Assembly (NCBI RefSeq): GCF_021261325.1
Contig: NZ_JAJSBI010000001.1
Coordinates: 434,001 to 498,000, forward strand
DNA from: Streptomyces guryensis
GTDB lineage: Bacteria; Actinomycetota; Actinomycetes; Streptomycetales; Streptomycetaceae
Direction: 5' to 3'
DNA: 64,000 bases
The notes below the pieces were generated by a model that was given only the letters and a program-made list of their open reading frames with translations, was not told where the DNA came from and made no database searches. A program made the translations under genes and the position numbers. Shown here piece by piece: positions 16,415 to 24,649 of the stretch; the stretch's first letter is position 1; each line of letters starts with the position of its first letter.

Positions 16415-17370
16415 TTGGATCCCAGGGCCGTCTGCAGCGCCTTGAGGTTGGCCTCCTGGACCGAGAAGTAGTCCTTGCCGCGGGACTTCGACGTGATGCC
16501 CTCGAGCGGGTCGAGGACGTCCGTCTTCAGTCCGGCGTCGGCGGCGATGGTCTTCGCGGTCTTGTCGCTGACGAGCGTCTCGTAGAACACGGTCGTGACG
16601 CCGTCGGCCTTCGCCATCTTCTCAAGGTCCTTCACCCGGGCCGCGCTCGGCTCGGACTCGGGGTCGAGGCCGTTGATGGCCTCCTCGGTCAGGCCGTAGC
16701 GCTCGGCGAGGTAGCCGAACGCGGCGTGTGTGGTGACGAACACCTTGGACTTCGAGCCCGAAAGGCCGTCCTTGAACCGGGTGTTGAGCGCGTCGAGCTT
16801 CTTGACCAGGGCCGCGGTGTTCTTCTTGTAGTCGGCCGCGTGGTCCGGGTCGGCCTTCTCGAAGGCCGCGCCGACCCCCTCGGCGACCTGGGCGTACCTC
16901 ACCGGGTCGAGCCAGATGTGGGGGTCGAGGCCGGCCGGCTCCTCGTTCTTGGAGGTGTCGTGGGAGGCCGCGTGGCCGCCGACCTCGTTGCCGTGCTTCT
17001 CCAGCGAGGTGAGGGAGGCGGCGTCGATCTTCGTCCTGACCTCGGACTGGGTCACCGCGTCGTCGACGGCGGGCTGGAGGTTCTTGAGGTAGAGCACCGC
17101 GTCGGACTCCTGGAGCTGCGCGGTCTGCCGGGCGCTGATCTCCAGGTCGTGCGGCTCCTGGCCGGGCTGGGTCAGGTTGGTGACGTGCACATGGCTGCCG
17201 CCGATCTGCTCGGCGAGGAACTCCAGCGGATAGAACGACGCGACGACGTCGAACTTGTCCGTGTTGCCCGCGGCTGCGCTCTCGCCGGCGCAGGCGGAGA
17301 GGGTGGTGAGGCCGAGGGCGGTGACCGCGGCCGTGGCCGCGGTGGATATGAGGCGTCGTCGTACGTTCAT
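16411..17370 (-). CDS. znuA: Zinc-binding lipoprotein ZnuA
   Basis: 319 residues from the ATG at 17370; in-frame starts at 17379 (ATG) and 17388 (TTG) are alternatives. The lipoprotein signal peptide ends in LSAC. The cluster A-I solute-binding fold follows, with zinc-ligand His residues in HDLE and THAAFG and the His-rich loop between them (HGNEVGGHAASHD). It captures Zn(II) outside the cell for the ABC transporter. The start codon lies in or next to two Zur boxes, giving direct repression when zinc is sufficient. Confidence 0.93.
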   Translation of the reverse strand: MNVRRRLISTAATAAVTALGLTTLSACAGESAAAGNTDKFDVVASFYPLEFLAEQIGGSHVHVTNLTQPGQEPHDLEISARQTAQLQESDAVLYLKNLQPAVDDAVTQSEVRTKIDAASLTSLEKHGNEVGGHAASHDTSKNEEPAGLDPHIWLDPVRYAQVAEGVGAAFEKADPDHAADYKKNTAALVKKLDALNTRFKDGLSGSKSKVFVTTHAAFGYLAERYGLTEEAINGLDPESEPSAARVKDLEKMAKADGVTTVFYETLVSDKTAKTIAADAGLKTDVLDPLEGITSKSRGKDYFSVQEANLKALQTALGSK

Positions 17371-17384
17371 GACAGTCATTTTCA
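17370..17384. promoter_or_regulatory. Zur box 1 of the znu operon
   Basis: TGACAGTCATTTTCA is a 7-1-7 inverted repeat that closely matches the actinobacterial Zur consensus TGAAAATGATTTTCA. It overlaps the start region of znuA, so bound Zur would block transcription initiation. Confidence 0.7.
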
Positions 17385-17391
17385 ACAAAGA

Positions 17392-17406
17392 TGGAAACCG
17401 TTGTCA
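17392..17406. promoter_or_regulatory. Zur box 2 of the znu operon
   Basis: TGGAAACCGTTGTCA has the same 7-1-7 geometry and starts 22 bp from box 1, two helical turns, so two Zur dimers could bind one DNA face. It overlaps a TTGACA -35 on the minus strand (17401-17406). Confidence 0.6.
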
Positions 17407-17520
17407 ACAAACATCTGAGGGCAGACCGATTTGATTGAGGGGGAGCCCTCGCCGGTACCCTGAAGCATTCGCTCTGAAGCGTCTCGCTTCGTCGCCCGTC
17501 GTCGTAATGAAGAGAGCACC

Positions 17521-18903
17521 GTGGCCGCCGACAAGATCGACACCATCGTCAGCCTGAGCAAGCGCCGTGGCTTCGTATTCCCTTGCAGTGAGATCTACGG
17601 CGGCCAGCGCGCCGCCTGGGACTACGGGCCGCTGGGTGTCGAGTTCAAGGAGAACATCAAGCGCCAGTGGTGGCGCTACATGGTGACGTCGCGCGAGGAC
17701 GTCGTCGGCATCGACTCGTCCGTGATCCTGGCCCCCGAGGTCTGGGTCGCCTCCGGCCACGTCGCCACTTTCACGGACCCGCTCACCGAGTGCACCTCCT
17801 GCCACAAGCGGTTCCGCGCGGACCACCTGGAGGAGGCCTACGAGGCCAAGCACAAGCGCCTCCCGGAGAACGGCCTGGCGGACGTGAACTGCCCGAACTG
17901 CGGTAACAAGGGCCAGTTCACCGAGCCCAAGCAGTTCTCGGGTCTGCTGTCGACGCACCTCGGCCCGACGCAGGACTCCGGCTCCGTCGCGTACCTGCGC
18001 CCGGAGACCGCGCAGGGCATCTTCACCAACTTCGCCCAGGTGCAGACCACCTCGCGCCGCAAGCCGCCGTTCGGCATCGCGCAGATGGGCAAGTCCTTCC
18101 GCAACGAGATCACGCCCGGCAACTTCATCTTCCGCACCCGCGAGTTCGAGCAGATGGAGATGGAGTTCTTCGTCAAGCCGGGCGAGGACGAGAAGTGGCA
18201 GGAGTACTGGATGGAGCAGCGCTGGAACTGGTACACGGGCCTGGGTCTCCGTGAGGAGAACATGCGCTGGTACGAGCACCCGGCGGAGAAGCTCTCCCAC
18301 TACTCCAAGCGCACCGCCGACATCGAGTACCGCTTCCAGTTCGGCGGCAACGAGTGGGGTGAGCTGGAGGGCGTGGCCAACCGCACCGACTACGACCTCT
18401 CCTCGCACTCCAAGGCCTCCGGCCAGGACCTCTCCTACTTCGACCAGGAGGCCGGCGAGCGCTGGACGCCGTTCGTCATCGAGCCCGCGGCCGGTGTCGG
18501 CCGTGCGCTGCTCGCCTTCCTCCTCGACGCCTACGTCGAGGACGAGGCCCCCAACGCCAAGGGCAAGATGGAGAAGCGCACGGTGCTGCGCCTCGACCAC
18601 CGCCTGGCGCCGGTGAAGGTCGCGGTGCTGCCGCTGTCCCGCAACCCCGAGCTGTCCCCGAAGGCCAAGGGCCTCGCCCAGGCGCTGCGCCAGAACTGGA
18701 ACATCGACTTCGACGACGCGGGCGCCATCGGCCGCCGTTACCGTCGCCAGGACGAGATCGGTACGCCGTACTGCGTGACGGTCGACTTCGACACGCTGGA
18801 CGACAACGCGGTGACGGTGCGTGAGCGTGACTCCATGAAGCAGGAACGCGTGTCGCTGGACCAGATCGAGGGCTACCTGGCCGGGCGGCTCGTCGGCGCC
18901 TAG
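17521..18903 (+). CDS. glyS: Glycyl-tRNA synthetase (single-chain, class II)
   Basis: 460 residues from a GTG preceded by GAAGAGAG. This is the dimeric, eukaryote-like GlyRS. Motif 2 lies around [15 protein letters not shown] [20 protein letters not shown], and a zinc ribbon inserted near residues 85-130 has CTSC and CPNCG. The C-terminal anticodon-binding domain starts near residue 355 (VKVAVLPLS). It charges tRNA-Gly. It is divergent from the znu operon. No T-box leader structure was recognised upstream. Confidence 0.96.
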   Translation: MAADKIDTIVSLSKRRGFVFPCSEIYGGQRAAWDYGPLGVEFKENIKRQWWRYMVTSREDVVGIDSSVILAPEVWVASGHVATFTDPLTECTSCHKRFRADHLEEAYEAKHKRLPENGLADVNCPNCGNKGQFTEPKQFSGLLSTHLGPTQDSGSVAYLRPETAQGIFTNFAQVQTTSRRKPPFGIAQMGKSFRNEITPGNFIFRTREFEQMEMEFFVKPGEDEKWQEYWMEQRWNWYTGLGLREENMRWYEHPAEKLSHYSKRTADIEYRFQFGGNEWGELEGVANRTDYDLSSHSKASGQDLSYFDQEAGERWTPFVIEPAAGVGRALLAFLLDAYVEDEAPNAKGKMEKRTVLRLDHRLAPVKVAVLPLSRNPELSPKAKGLAQALRQNWNIDFDDAGAIGRRYRRQDEIGTPYCVTVDFDTLDDNAVTVRERDSMKQERVSLDQIEGYLAGRLVGA

Positions 18904-18906
18904 GTT

Positions 18907-18979
18907 CCTGGGGGCTGCCGCCCCCGGACCCCCGCTTCGGCCCTCAAGGGGCCCCGTCCTCAAATGCCGGACGGGCTGG
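18907..18979. repeat. Streptomyces dispersed intergenic repeat
   Basis: The stretch from the hairpin to CGGACGGGCTGGA has the layout of an intergenic element that I recall as very frequent in Streptomyces genomes, found downstream of many genes. It overlaps the terminator hairpins. Confidence 0.55.
18910..18925 (+). terminator. GC-rich hairpin after glyS
   Basis: GGGGGC-TGCC-GCCCCC forms a 6-bp GC stem 7 nt after the glyS stop. A second stem follows at 18939-18953 (GGCCC-TCAA-GGGGCC). There is no U-tract, as is usual in Streptomyces. Confidence 0.6.
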
Positions 18980-18994
18980 AACAAGATCCGTGGT

Positions 18995-19036
18995 GGCCCC
19001 CGATACAGGCCTAGAATTGGCCCTGTATCGGGGGCC
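18995..19036. promoter_or_regulatory. 15-bp inverted repeat enclosing a TAGAAT -10 hexamer
   Basis: GGCCCCCGATACAGG (18995-19009) and its exact reverse complement (19022-19036) flank a 12-bp spacer that contains TAGAAT at 19012-19017. A regulator bound to both arms would occlude the promoter of the LysE-type exporter that starts 41 bp after the hexamer. Confidence 0.7.
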
Positions 19037-19058
19037 GTTGCGTTACCAGGCTGGCCCC

Positions 19059-19669
19059 ATGAGCCTCGCCTTTCTCCTCAGCACCCTTGTCGTGGTGGCC
19101 ACGCCCGGCACCGGTGTCGTCTACACCCTCGCCGCCGGTCTGTCCCGCGGCCGTCGCGCGAGCGTCGTCGCGGCCTTCGCCTGCACGCTCGGGATCGTGC
19201 CGCATGTGCTGGCCACCGTCACCGGACTCGCCGCGCTGCTCGACGCGAGCGCGGACGCCTTCCAGATCCTCAAGTACGCCGGTGTCGTCTACCTCCTCTT
19301 CATGGCGTGGGCGATGGTGCGGGACAAGGAGGCGATCGTGGTGGAGGAGGACGCCCCGAGTTCGGCGGGCCGGGTGATCCTCCGGGGTGTGCTCATCAAC
19401 ATCCTCAACCCGAAGCTGACGATCTCTTCTTCGCGTTCCTGCCGCAGTTCGTGGACCCGGCCGAACCGCGTGCGCTGCCGCGGATGCTGGGGCTGAGCGG
19501 CGTGTTCATGCTGGCGACGTTCGTCGTCTTCGCCGGGTACGGGGTCCTCGCCGCGTCGGTCCGGGGTCATGTCATCTCGCGGCCGCGGGTGATGGCGTGG
19601 CTGCGGCGGGGGTTCGCCGGGTCGTTCGTGGCGCTCGGCGCGAAGCTCGCGCTGAGCGCCCCGCGATAG
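19059..19669 (+). pseudogene. LysE/RhtB-family exporter with a 1-nt frameshift
   Basis: The first frame encodes FLLSTLVVVATPGTGVVYTL to LRGVLINILNPKLTI, the conserved LysE-family N-terminal half. It then goes out of frame. The second frame continues FFAFLPQFVDP and helices to 19669. The joint is ATCTCTTCTTC near 19420-19431, where one T appears missing from a TTC run. Without it the protein would be about 203 residues, normal for the family. Either a recent inactivation or a sequencing error. These exporters expel amino acids or homoserine-like solutes. Confidence 0.75.
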
Positions 19670-19674
19670 AGCAG

Positions 19675-19764
19675 CCCAATGACGGCTGACAGTCCAATGA
19701 CGGATGGCGGCCCAGTGGCGGCTGACAGCCCAGTGACGGATGGCAGCCCAATGACAGATGACAG
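19675..19764. repeat. Five 18-bp tandem repeats
   Basis: Five contiguous 18-bp units start at 19675, 19693, 19711, 19729 and 19747, based on CCCAATGACGGCTGACAG. Units 1, 3 and 5 end in TGACAG, while 2 and 4 carry a TGGCRG end, giving a 36-bp higher-order period. The array begins 5 bp after the LysE stop and its last unit runs into the inverted repeat at 19758. Confidence 0.85.
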
Positions 19765-19795
19765 GTGACAGATATTGAAATCTGTCACCTGTCAT
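19758..19795. promoter_or_regulatory. 16-bp perfect inverted repeat, likely operator for the AKR/TetR genes
   Basis: ATGACAGGTGACAGAT (19758-19773) and its exact reverse complement (19780-19795) are separated by ATTGAA. It ends 14 bp before the aldo/keto reductase start and is the obvious site for the TetR regulator encoded just downstream. It shares the TGACAG hexamer with the tandem array. Confidence 0.7.
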
Positions 19796-19809
19796 GTCAG
19801 AGTGGGGGC

Positions 19810-20820
19810 ATGACGATGCGAACCCGATCCCTCGGAACCACCGGCCCCCAGGTCTCCGCCCTCGGCCTCGGCTGCATGGGCATGTCCGGCATGTACGGCG
19901 AGGCGGACCGCGCCGAGTCCATCGCCACCATCCACGCGGCCCTGGAAGCCGGCGTGACCCTGCTCGACACCGGCGACTTCTACGGCATGGGCCACAACGA
20001 GCTGCTGATCAGTGAGGCCCTGCGCACCGCCCCGGCCGCCCTGCGGGAGAACGCGCTGCTCAGCGTGAAGTTCGGCGCCCAGCGCGGCCCGGACGGCGAG
20101 TGGTACGGCTTCGACGGCAGCCCGGCCGCCGTGAAGACCTCCGCCGCGTACTCCCTCCAGCGCCTCGGCGTCGACCACATCGACGTCTACCGTCCCGCCC
20201 GGCTCGACCCGGACGTGCCGATCGAGGAGACCGTCGGCGCGATCGCGGAACTGGTGGAGAAGGGGTACGTCCGCCACATCGGCCTCAGCGAGGTCGGCGC
20301 GGACACCATCCGCCGGGCCGCCGCCACCGCCCCGATCGCCGACCTCCAGATCGAGTACGCACTCATCTCGCGCGGCCCCGAGCAGGAGATCCTGCCCACC
20401 CTGCGCGAACTGGGCATCGCGGTCACCGCGTACGGCGTGCTCTCCCGCGGGCTGATCTCCGGCCATGTCACGGCCGGCAAGGAGTACGCGGCGACCGACT
20501 TCCGTGCCCACTCGCCCCGCTTCCAGGGCGACAACCTCCAGCACAACCTCACCCTGGTCGAGTCGCTGCGCAAGATCGCCGAGCAGAAGGGCGTGTCCGT
20601 CGCGCAGATCGCCATCGCCTGGGTGCTGTCGCGGGGTGAGGACATCGTGCCGCTGGTCGGCGCCCGCACCCGTGAGCGGCTCGGCGAGGCGCTGGGCGCG
20701 GTGGACGTGACCCTGGACGCGGCCGACCTCGCCGCCATCGAGGCCGCAGTACCGGCGGACGCGGCAGCCGGCGAGCGGTACGCACCCGCCCAGATGGCCA
20801 TGCTCGACAGCGAGCGCTGA
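19810..20820 (+). CDS. Aldo/keto reductase
   Basis: A 336-residue (beta/alpha)8 NADPH-dependent oxidoreductase. GLGCMGMSGMYG, DTGDFYGMGHNE (catalytic Asp and Tyr), SVKFG (Lys), and the C-terminal cofactor loop LVGARTRERLGEAL are present. The usual catalytic His region reads VYRPARLDP, with no His, a variant I recall from actinobacterial relatives. The ATG at 19810 follows GTGGGGG. A TetR regulator gene follows after 25 bp, and a 16-bp inverted repeat lies just upstream. Substrate unknown. Confidence 0.92.
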   Translation: MTMRTRSLGTTGPQVSALGLGCMGMSGMYGEADRAESIATIHAALEAGVTLLDTGDFYGMGHNELLISEALRTAPAALRENALLSVKFGAQRGPDGEWYGFDGSPAAVKTSAAYSLQRLGVDHIDVYRPARLDPDVPIEETVGAIAELVEKGYVRHIGLSEVGADTIRRAAATAPIADLQIEYALISRGPEQEILPTLRELGIAVTAYGVLSRGLISGHVTAGKEYAATDFRAHSPRFQGDNLQHNLTLVESLRKIAEQKGVSVAQIAIAWVLSRGEDIVPLVGARTRERLGEALGAVDVTLDAADLAAIEAAVPADAAAGERYAPAQMAMLDSER

Positions 20821-20833
20821 TCACGGTGCCGGG

Positions 20834-20839
20834 TACCGT
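20834..20839 (+). promoter_or_regulatory. -10 element (TACCGT), leaderless start of the TetR gene
   Basis: TACCGT ends 6 nt before the ATG at 20846, so the regulator can be expressed apart from the upstream reductase. Confidence 0.5.
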
Positions 20840-20845
20840 CTAGGC

Positions 20846-21436
20846 ATGCCTGCGACCAGCGAGACCCTGACCGCCGAGCGCATCCTCGAAGCGACCGAGG
20901 AGGTGCTGCGCCGCCACGGCCCGGCCAAGGCCACCGTGGTCGACGTGGCCCGCGCGCTCGGCGTCAGCCACGGCAGCGTCTACCGCCACTTCCGTACGAA
21001 GGCGGCGCTGCGGGAGGCGGTGACGAAGCGCTGGCTGGACCGTACGACTCTGGTGCTGGCCGGCATCGCCGCGGACGCTGAGCGGGACCCGGAGGCCCGG
21101 GTGCGCGAGTGGCTCGCGGCGCTCTTCGCGGCCAAGCGCCGCAAGGCGGGCGGGGACCCCGAACTGTTCGCCACGTACTCGGTCCTGGCCGGCGAGACGG
21201 GCGAGGTGGTCAGCGCCCATGTCGCCGAGCTGGCCGGCCAGTTGACCGAGATCGTGCGGGCGGGCGCCGAAGCGGGCACCTTCGCCGTCGCGGACCCGGA
21301 AACCGCCGCCCGCGCACTCTTCCACGCCACCGGGCGCTTCCACGACCCGGGTTACGCCAAGGAGTGGGAACGGCCGGGGGCGGAGGGGGAGTTCGAGGCG
21401 GTGGTGGATCTGCTGGTGCGGGGGCTGCGGCGCTAG
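20846..21436 (+). CDS. TetR-family transcriptional regulator
   Basis: 196 residues. The N-terminal helix-turn-helix is TVVDVARALGVSHGSVYRHF within ILEATEEVLRRHG to RTKAALREAV. The C-terminal ligand domain is helical and typical of TetR in length. Likely a repressor of the adjacent aldo/keto reductase, acting at the inverted repeat at 19758-19795; this is inference from position. Confidence 0.93.
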   Translation: MPATSETLTAERILEATEEVLRRHGPAKATVVDVARALGVSHGSVYRHFRTKAALREAVTKRWLDRTTLVLAGIAADAERDPEARVREWLAALFAAKRRKAGGDPELFATYSVLAGETGEVVSAHVAELAGQLTEIVRAGAEAGTFAVADPETAARALFHATGRFHDPGYAKEWERPGAEGEFEAVVDLLVRGLRR

Positions 21437-21478
21437 GAGCCGCGGGATACGCCCTGCCCTGACCGGTCGTCGATCGCC

Positions 21479-21519
21479 TGCGGGTTCGCTGTGGCTGGTC
21501 GCGCAGTTCCCCGCGCGCC
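21479..21519 (+). repeat. Dispersed intergenic repeat (GCGCAGTTCCCCGCGC type), copy 1
   Basis: The core GTGGCTGGTCGCGCAGTTCC plus CCGCGCGCC recurs in inverted orientation at 57239-57279. I recall this element as widespread between genes in Streptomyces. It lies between the convergent TetR and serine hydrolase genes. Confidence 0.6.
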
Positions 21520-21563
21520 TTACGGGGCGCTCCTGGATCGCGTCGAGCTCCAGCGGGTCCCCT

Positions 21564-22709
21564 TCAGCGGCCCGCCACCGCCCAGAAGTCCCGCATCACC
21601 CGCGTCGGGGTGGGGTTAGCCATGGCGACCTGGGTGAGCAGGATGGCCACTGTTCCCGTGGTGGGGGTGATGTGGGCCGTCGTGCCGGTGCCGCCGACCC
21701 AGCCGTAGCGGCCGGGGACGTTCCACGGGTCGGACGGGGTGACGTCGACCTGGCCGCCGTAGCCCCAGCCCTGGCCCTCCAGGAAGAGGGGGACGGCGTC
21801 CCGCTGCTCGGCCGTGAGGTGGTTGGTCGTCATCCGGCTGACCGAGGTGGGGGAGAGGAGCCGGTGGCCGTCGGGGCCGGTGCCGGCGTTCAGGAGCAGA
21901 CGGGCGAAGGCGAGCCAGTCGTCGGCCGTGGAGGCGAGGCCCCCGCCGCCGGAGTGGAAGCGCGGGACGCTGCTCCAGACGCCGTCCGGGGTGTCCGCGA
22001 GGTGCAGGGTGCCGTCCGCGGCCGGGGAGTAGGACGACGTGAAGCGGTGCCGTTTCGACGACGGGACCTCGAACGCGGTGTCCCGCATGCCCAGCGGTTC
22101 GAAGATCCGTTCCGCGAGGAAGCCGGGGAAGGTACGGCCCGACGCCCGGGCGATCAGGATGCCCTGCAGATCGGACGAGGTGCCGTAGAGCCAGGCCTCG
22201 CCAGGATGGTGGAGCATCGGCACCTGCGCGAGGAGGCGCAGCCAGGTGTCGTGGTCCGGCCAGTCCTGGAGGTTCCTGCCGTCCTTCTGCACCGTGAACA
22301 GGGACTGCACGGCCGGGAGCGAGAAGTCGGCAGGGAAGCCCCAGCCGGTGCGGGAGCTGAGCAGGTCCTCGACCGTGATCGGGCGGGCCGCCGGGACCAC
22401 GTCGTCCACGGGGGCGTCAGGGGTGCGTACCACCTGCGGCTTCGCCAGCTCCGGCAGCCACTCCTCCACCGGTGAACCCAGCCCGAGCAGCCCGTCCTCG
22501 ACCAGCATCAGGACCGCCGCCGCCGTGATCGGCTTGGTGATGGAGGCGATACGGAAGAGGGAGTCCCGGGCCATCGGGGCGGTGCCGTCGGTGTCCACCG
22601 AGCCGACGGTCACCACCTCGACGTCGTCGCCGCGGGCCACCAGGGCGACGGCGCCCGGAACGGTTCCGTCGTCGACGTGCCGGCGCAGGGTGTCGTGGAG
22701 AGTGCTCAT
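21564..22709 (-). CDS. Serine hydrolase of the beta-lactamase/class C family
   Basis: 381 residues. SITK gives catalytic Ser56 and Lys59 (FRIASITKPITAAAV). The tyrosine motif is in LYGTSSDLQG, and the C-terminal HTG-like box reads GGTGTTAHI. No signal peptide is seen, so it is likely cytoplasmic, as in EstB-type esterases. Family members act as esterases or D-aminopeptidases rather than true beta-lactamases. Its natural substrate is unknown. Confidence 0.9.
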   Translation of the reverse strand: MSTLHDTLRRHVDDGTVPGAVALVARGDDVEVVTVGSVDTDGTAPMARDSLFRIASITKPITAAAVLMLVEDGLLGLGSPVEEWLPELAKPQVVRTPDAPVDDVVPAARPITVEDLLSSRTGWGFPADFSLPAVQSLFTVQKDGRNLQDWPDHDTWLRLLAQVPMLHHPGEAWLYGTSSDLQGILIARASGRTFPGFLAERIFEPLGMRDTAFEVPSSKRHRFTSSYSPAADGTLHLADTPDGVWSSVPRFHSGGGGLASTADDWLAFARLLLNAGTGPDGHRLLSPTSVSRMTTNHLTAEQRDAVPLFLEGQGWGYGGQVDVTPSDPWNVPGRYGWVGGTGTTAHITPTTGTVAILLTQVAMANPTPTRVMRDFWAVAGR

Positions 22710-22793
22710 CGGTCGGCCTTCCGGTCGGGGCGGTCGTCCTGAGTACGACTTCCGGGGCGGCGGAAAGTCATCGGGCCGCCGGTCCCGGGAGCC

Positions 22794-23009
22794 TCACGCG
22801 TCCGACGCCCCCGACGGATCCACCGTCGCCTGGTGCTCCTCCGCGAGATGCTCCTCCGCCTTCAGCCAGGGCAGGAACTGCGCACCCTTGCGCCAGCCGC
22901 ACGTGTCACATCTGATCATGCGCTGCGCGCCCTTGCGCTGCACTCGGACGACGTGCTCGCGCCCGTGCTGGTCCCAGCGGCTCACCTTGCTCGTGTTGAT
23001 CTCCAGCAT
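22794..23009 (-). CDS. Small zinc-ribbon-like protein, 71 residues
   Basis: The sequence contains CDTCGWRKGAQFLPWLKAEE and a following HLAEEHQ, so Cys-X2-Cys and His-X4-His form a plausible zinc site. It resembles small mobile-element-independent proteins I recall as conserved in Streptomyces. It lies between the serine hydrolase and the MFS exporter, reading the same way. Function unknown; it may bind nucleic acid. Confidence 0.7.
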   Translation of the reverse strand: MLEINTSKVSRWDQHGREHVVRVQRKGAQRMIRCDTCGWRKGAQFLPWLKAEEHLAEEHQATVDPSGASDA

Positions 23010-23120
23010 GATGTCTCGCCTCCGGCACAGGAGTGTGCAGCAAGACCAACATCAACAGGGACTTCCGCACGGCGAGTTGACCAAGCCGTAGCCGATTCCA
23101 CACAGGATCGCGCGCGGTCG

Positions 23121-24548
23121 TCAGCCGATGGTGCGCGGCAGGCGCAGGCTCAGCAGGCCGGTCAGGGCCACACAGCCCAGCTGGGTCAGCAGCGTGGTGA
23201 CCAGGGCGTCCCGCATGCCCATCCCCGGGACCAGGGACAGGAAGAGGGTGCCGAGGGCCGCCACCCCGAGGGCCAGGGACGACTGCTGGGTCGTCATCAT
23301 CACGCCGCTGCCGACACCGGCCCTCGCGGGCTCCACCTCGGACAGCACGACCCGGAAGACGATGGGGAGTTGGAGCGCCTGGCCGGCGCCGGCGAGGGCC
23401 GCTCCGGGGAGCAGTTCGACGAAGCCGAGGTCCGGCCAGGACCGCCAGGCGGCCAGCGCCATCAGGCCGACGCCCGCCCCCTGGATCACCGCACCGGCGG
23501 TCACCACCCGGGTGCCGTACCGCGCGACCAGCCGTGGCCCGGCGAGCGAGACGAAGAAGAAGACGACGGCCATGGGCGCGAGCGCCAGCCCCGCCGGGAC
23601 CGGCCCCAGCCCCGCACCCCGCTGCAACGCCACCGCGATGACGAACATGAAGCCGCTGAAGCCGACACCGAACGGCACGATCATGACCAGTCCCCGGCGC
23701 AGCGAGGTGAGCGCGAACAGACTGGGCGGGACCAGCGGCGTACGGCCCCGGCGGTCCGCCCGCCGCTCCACCGCGTAGAACGCCGCCGCGACGAACGGGA
23801 ACGCCGCCAGCGACAGCCATGTCCACAGCGGCCAGCCCGCCGAACGGCCCTCGGTGAGCGGGGCCAGCAGCGCGAGGAGGGTGGCGGTGAGCAGGACGGT
23901 GCCGGGGCCGTCCACCGGCTCCGGATGCTGGGAGCGGGTCTCCGGGACGGCACGGGCGGCGAGGACCAGGCCGGCGATCACCACGGGCACGTTCACCAGG
24001 AACACCGAGCGCCAGCCGGTGCCGGCTATGTCGGCGGCGACCAGGACCCCGCCGAGGATCTGCCCGGCCACCATGGACAGCCCGGCCGTGGCGCCGTACA
24101 GGCCCATGGCCTTCGCCCGCCGCTGTCCCGAGGTCGCCGCCTGGATGGTGGCGAGGACCTGAGGCAGCATCGCGGCGGACGCGGCGCCCTGCGCGACCCG
24201 CGCCGCGACCAGGGCCCAGGCGCTGGGCGCGAGGCCGCAGGCCAGCGAGGTCAGCCCGAAGGCCGCCACCCCGCCGAGGAAGAGCCGCCGACGCCCGAAC
24301 AGGTCGCCCAGCCGTCCGCCGAGGACGAGCAGGACGGCGTACGCGAGCCCGTACCCCGCGACGACGAGTTCGAGAACGGCCTCACTCGCGTGCAGATCCC
24401 TGCCGATGGTCGGCAGAGCGACGTTGACGATGAAGAAGTCGATGAGAGGAAGTGCCGCTGCCAGCAGCACGGTGAAGAGTCCGAGGCCGCCGAGCGAGGG
24501 TGGCGCGGCCGGCGGTCGGACGGTGCGTGGAGCGATGGTTTCGGTCAC
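23121..24548 (-). CDS. MFS drug exporter (DHA2-type)
   Basis: 475 residues with about 14 hydrophobic segments. Motif A is GGRLGDLFGRRRLFLGG, and the helix-5 antiporter motif includes GLSMVAGQILGGVL. Asp in helix 1 (ALPLIDFFIVNVALPTI) is typical of the EmrB/QacA group. It exports small hydrophobic compounds by proton exchange. It diverges from the MmyB-type regulator gene at 24650, which probably controls it. Confidence 0.92.
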   Translation of the reverse strand: MTETIAPRTVRPPAAPPSLGGLGLFTVLLAAALPLIDFFIVNVALPTIGRDLHASEAVLELVVAGYGLAYAVLLVLGGRLGDLFGRRRLFLGGVAAFGLTSLACGLAPSAWALVAARVAQGAASAAMLPQVLATIQAATSGQRRAKAMGLYGATAGLSMVAGQILGGVLVAADIAGTGWRSVFLVNVPVVIAGLVLAARAVPETRSQHPEPVDGPGTVLLTATLLALLAPLTEGRSAGWPLWTWLSLAAFPFVAAAFYAVERRADRRGRTPLVPPSLFALTSLRRGLVMIVPFGVGFSGFMFVIAVALQRGAGLGPVPAGLALAPMAVVFFFVSLAGPRLVARYGTRVVTAGAVIQGAGVGLMALAAWRSWPDLGFVELLPGAALAGAGQALQLPIVFRVVLSEVEPARAGVGSGVMMTTQQSSLALGVAALGTLFLSLVPGMGMRDALVTTLLTQLGCVALTGLLSLRLPRTIG

Positions 24549-24575
24549 GCCTTCGAGCCTGCGCCCGCTCCCAGG

Positions 24576-24585
24576 CTGGTACCAG
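24576..24585. promoter_or_regulatory. CTGGTACCAG palindrome between the MFS and regulator genes
   Basis: A perfect 10-bp palindrome in the 101-bp divergent gap, with a further half-site CCTGGTAG at 24597-24604. It is a plausible operator for the adjacent XRE regulator. Confidence 0.4.
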
Positions 24586-24649
24586 AGTCTCCTTATCCTG
24601 GTAGAAGAACCACCTGGAAACAGGGTCCGGAGCGCGGCAGGCTGGAGGC

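Noticed and set aside
17407..17520. T-box riboswitch upstream of glyS
   Set aside because: The space is too short for a T-box, and no T-box bulge sequence or terminator/antiterminator pair was seen.
19675..19764. CRISPR array
   Set aside because: Repeats are contiguous 18-bp units without spacers, and no cas genes are present.
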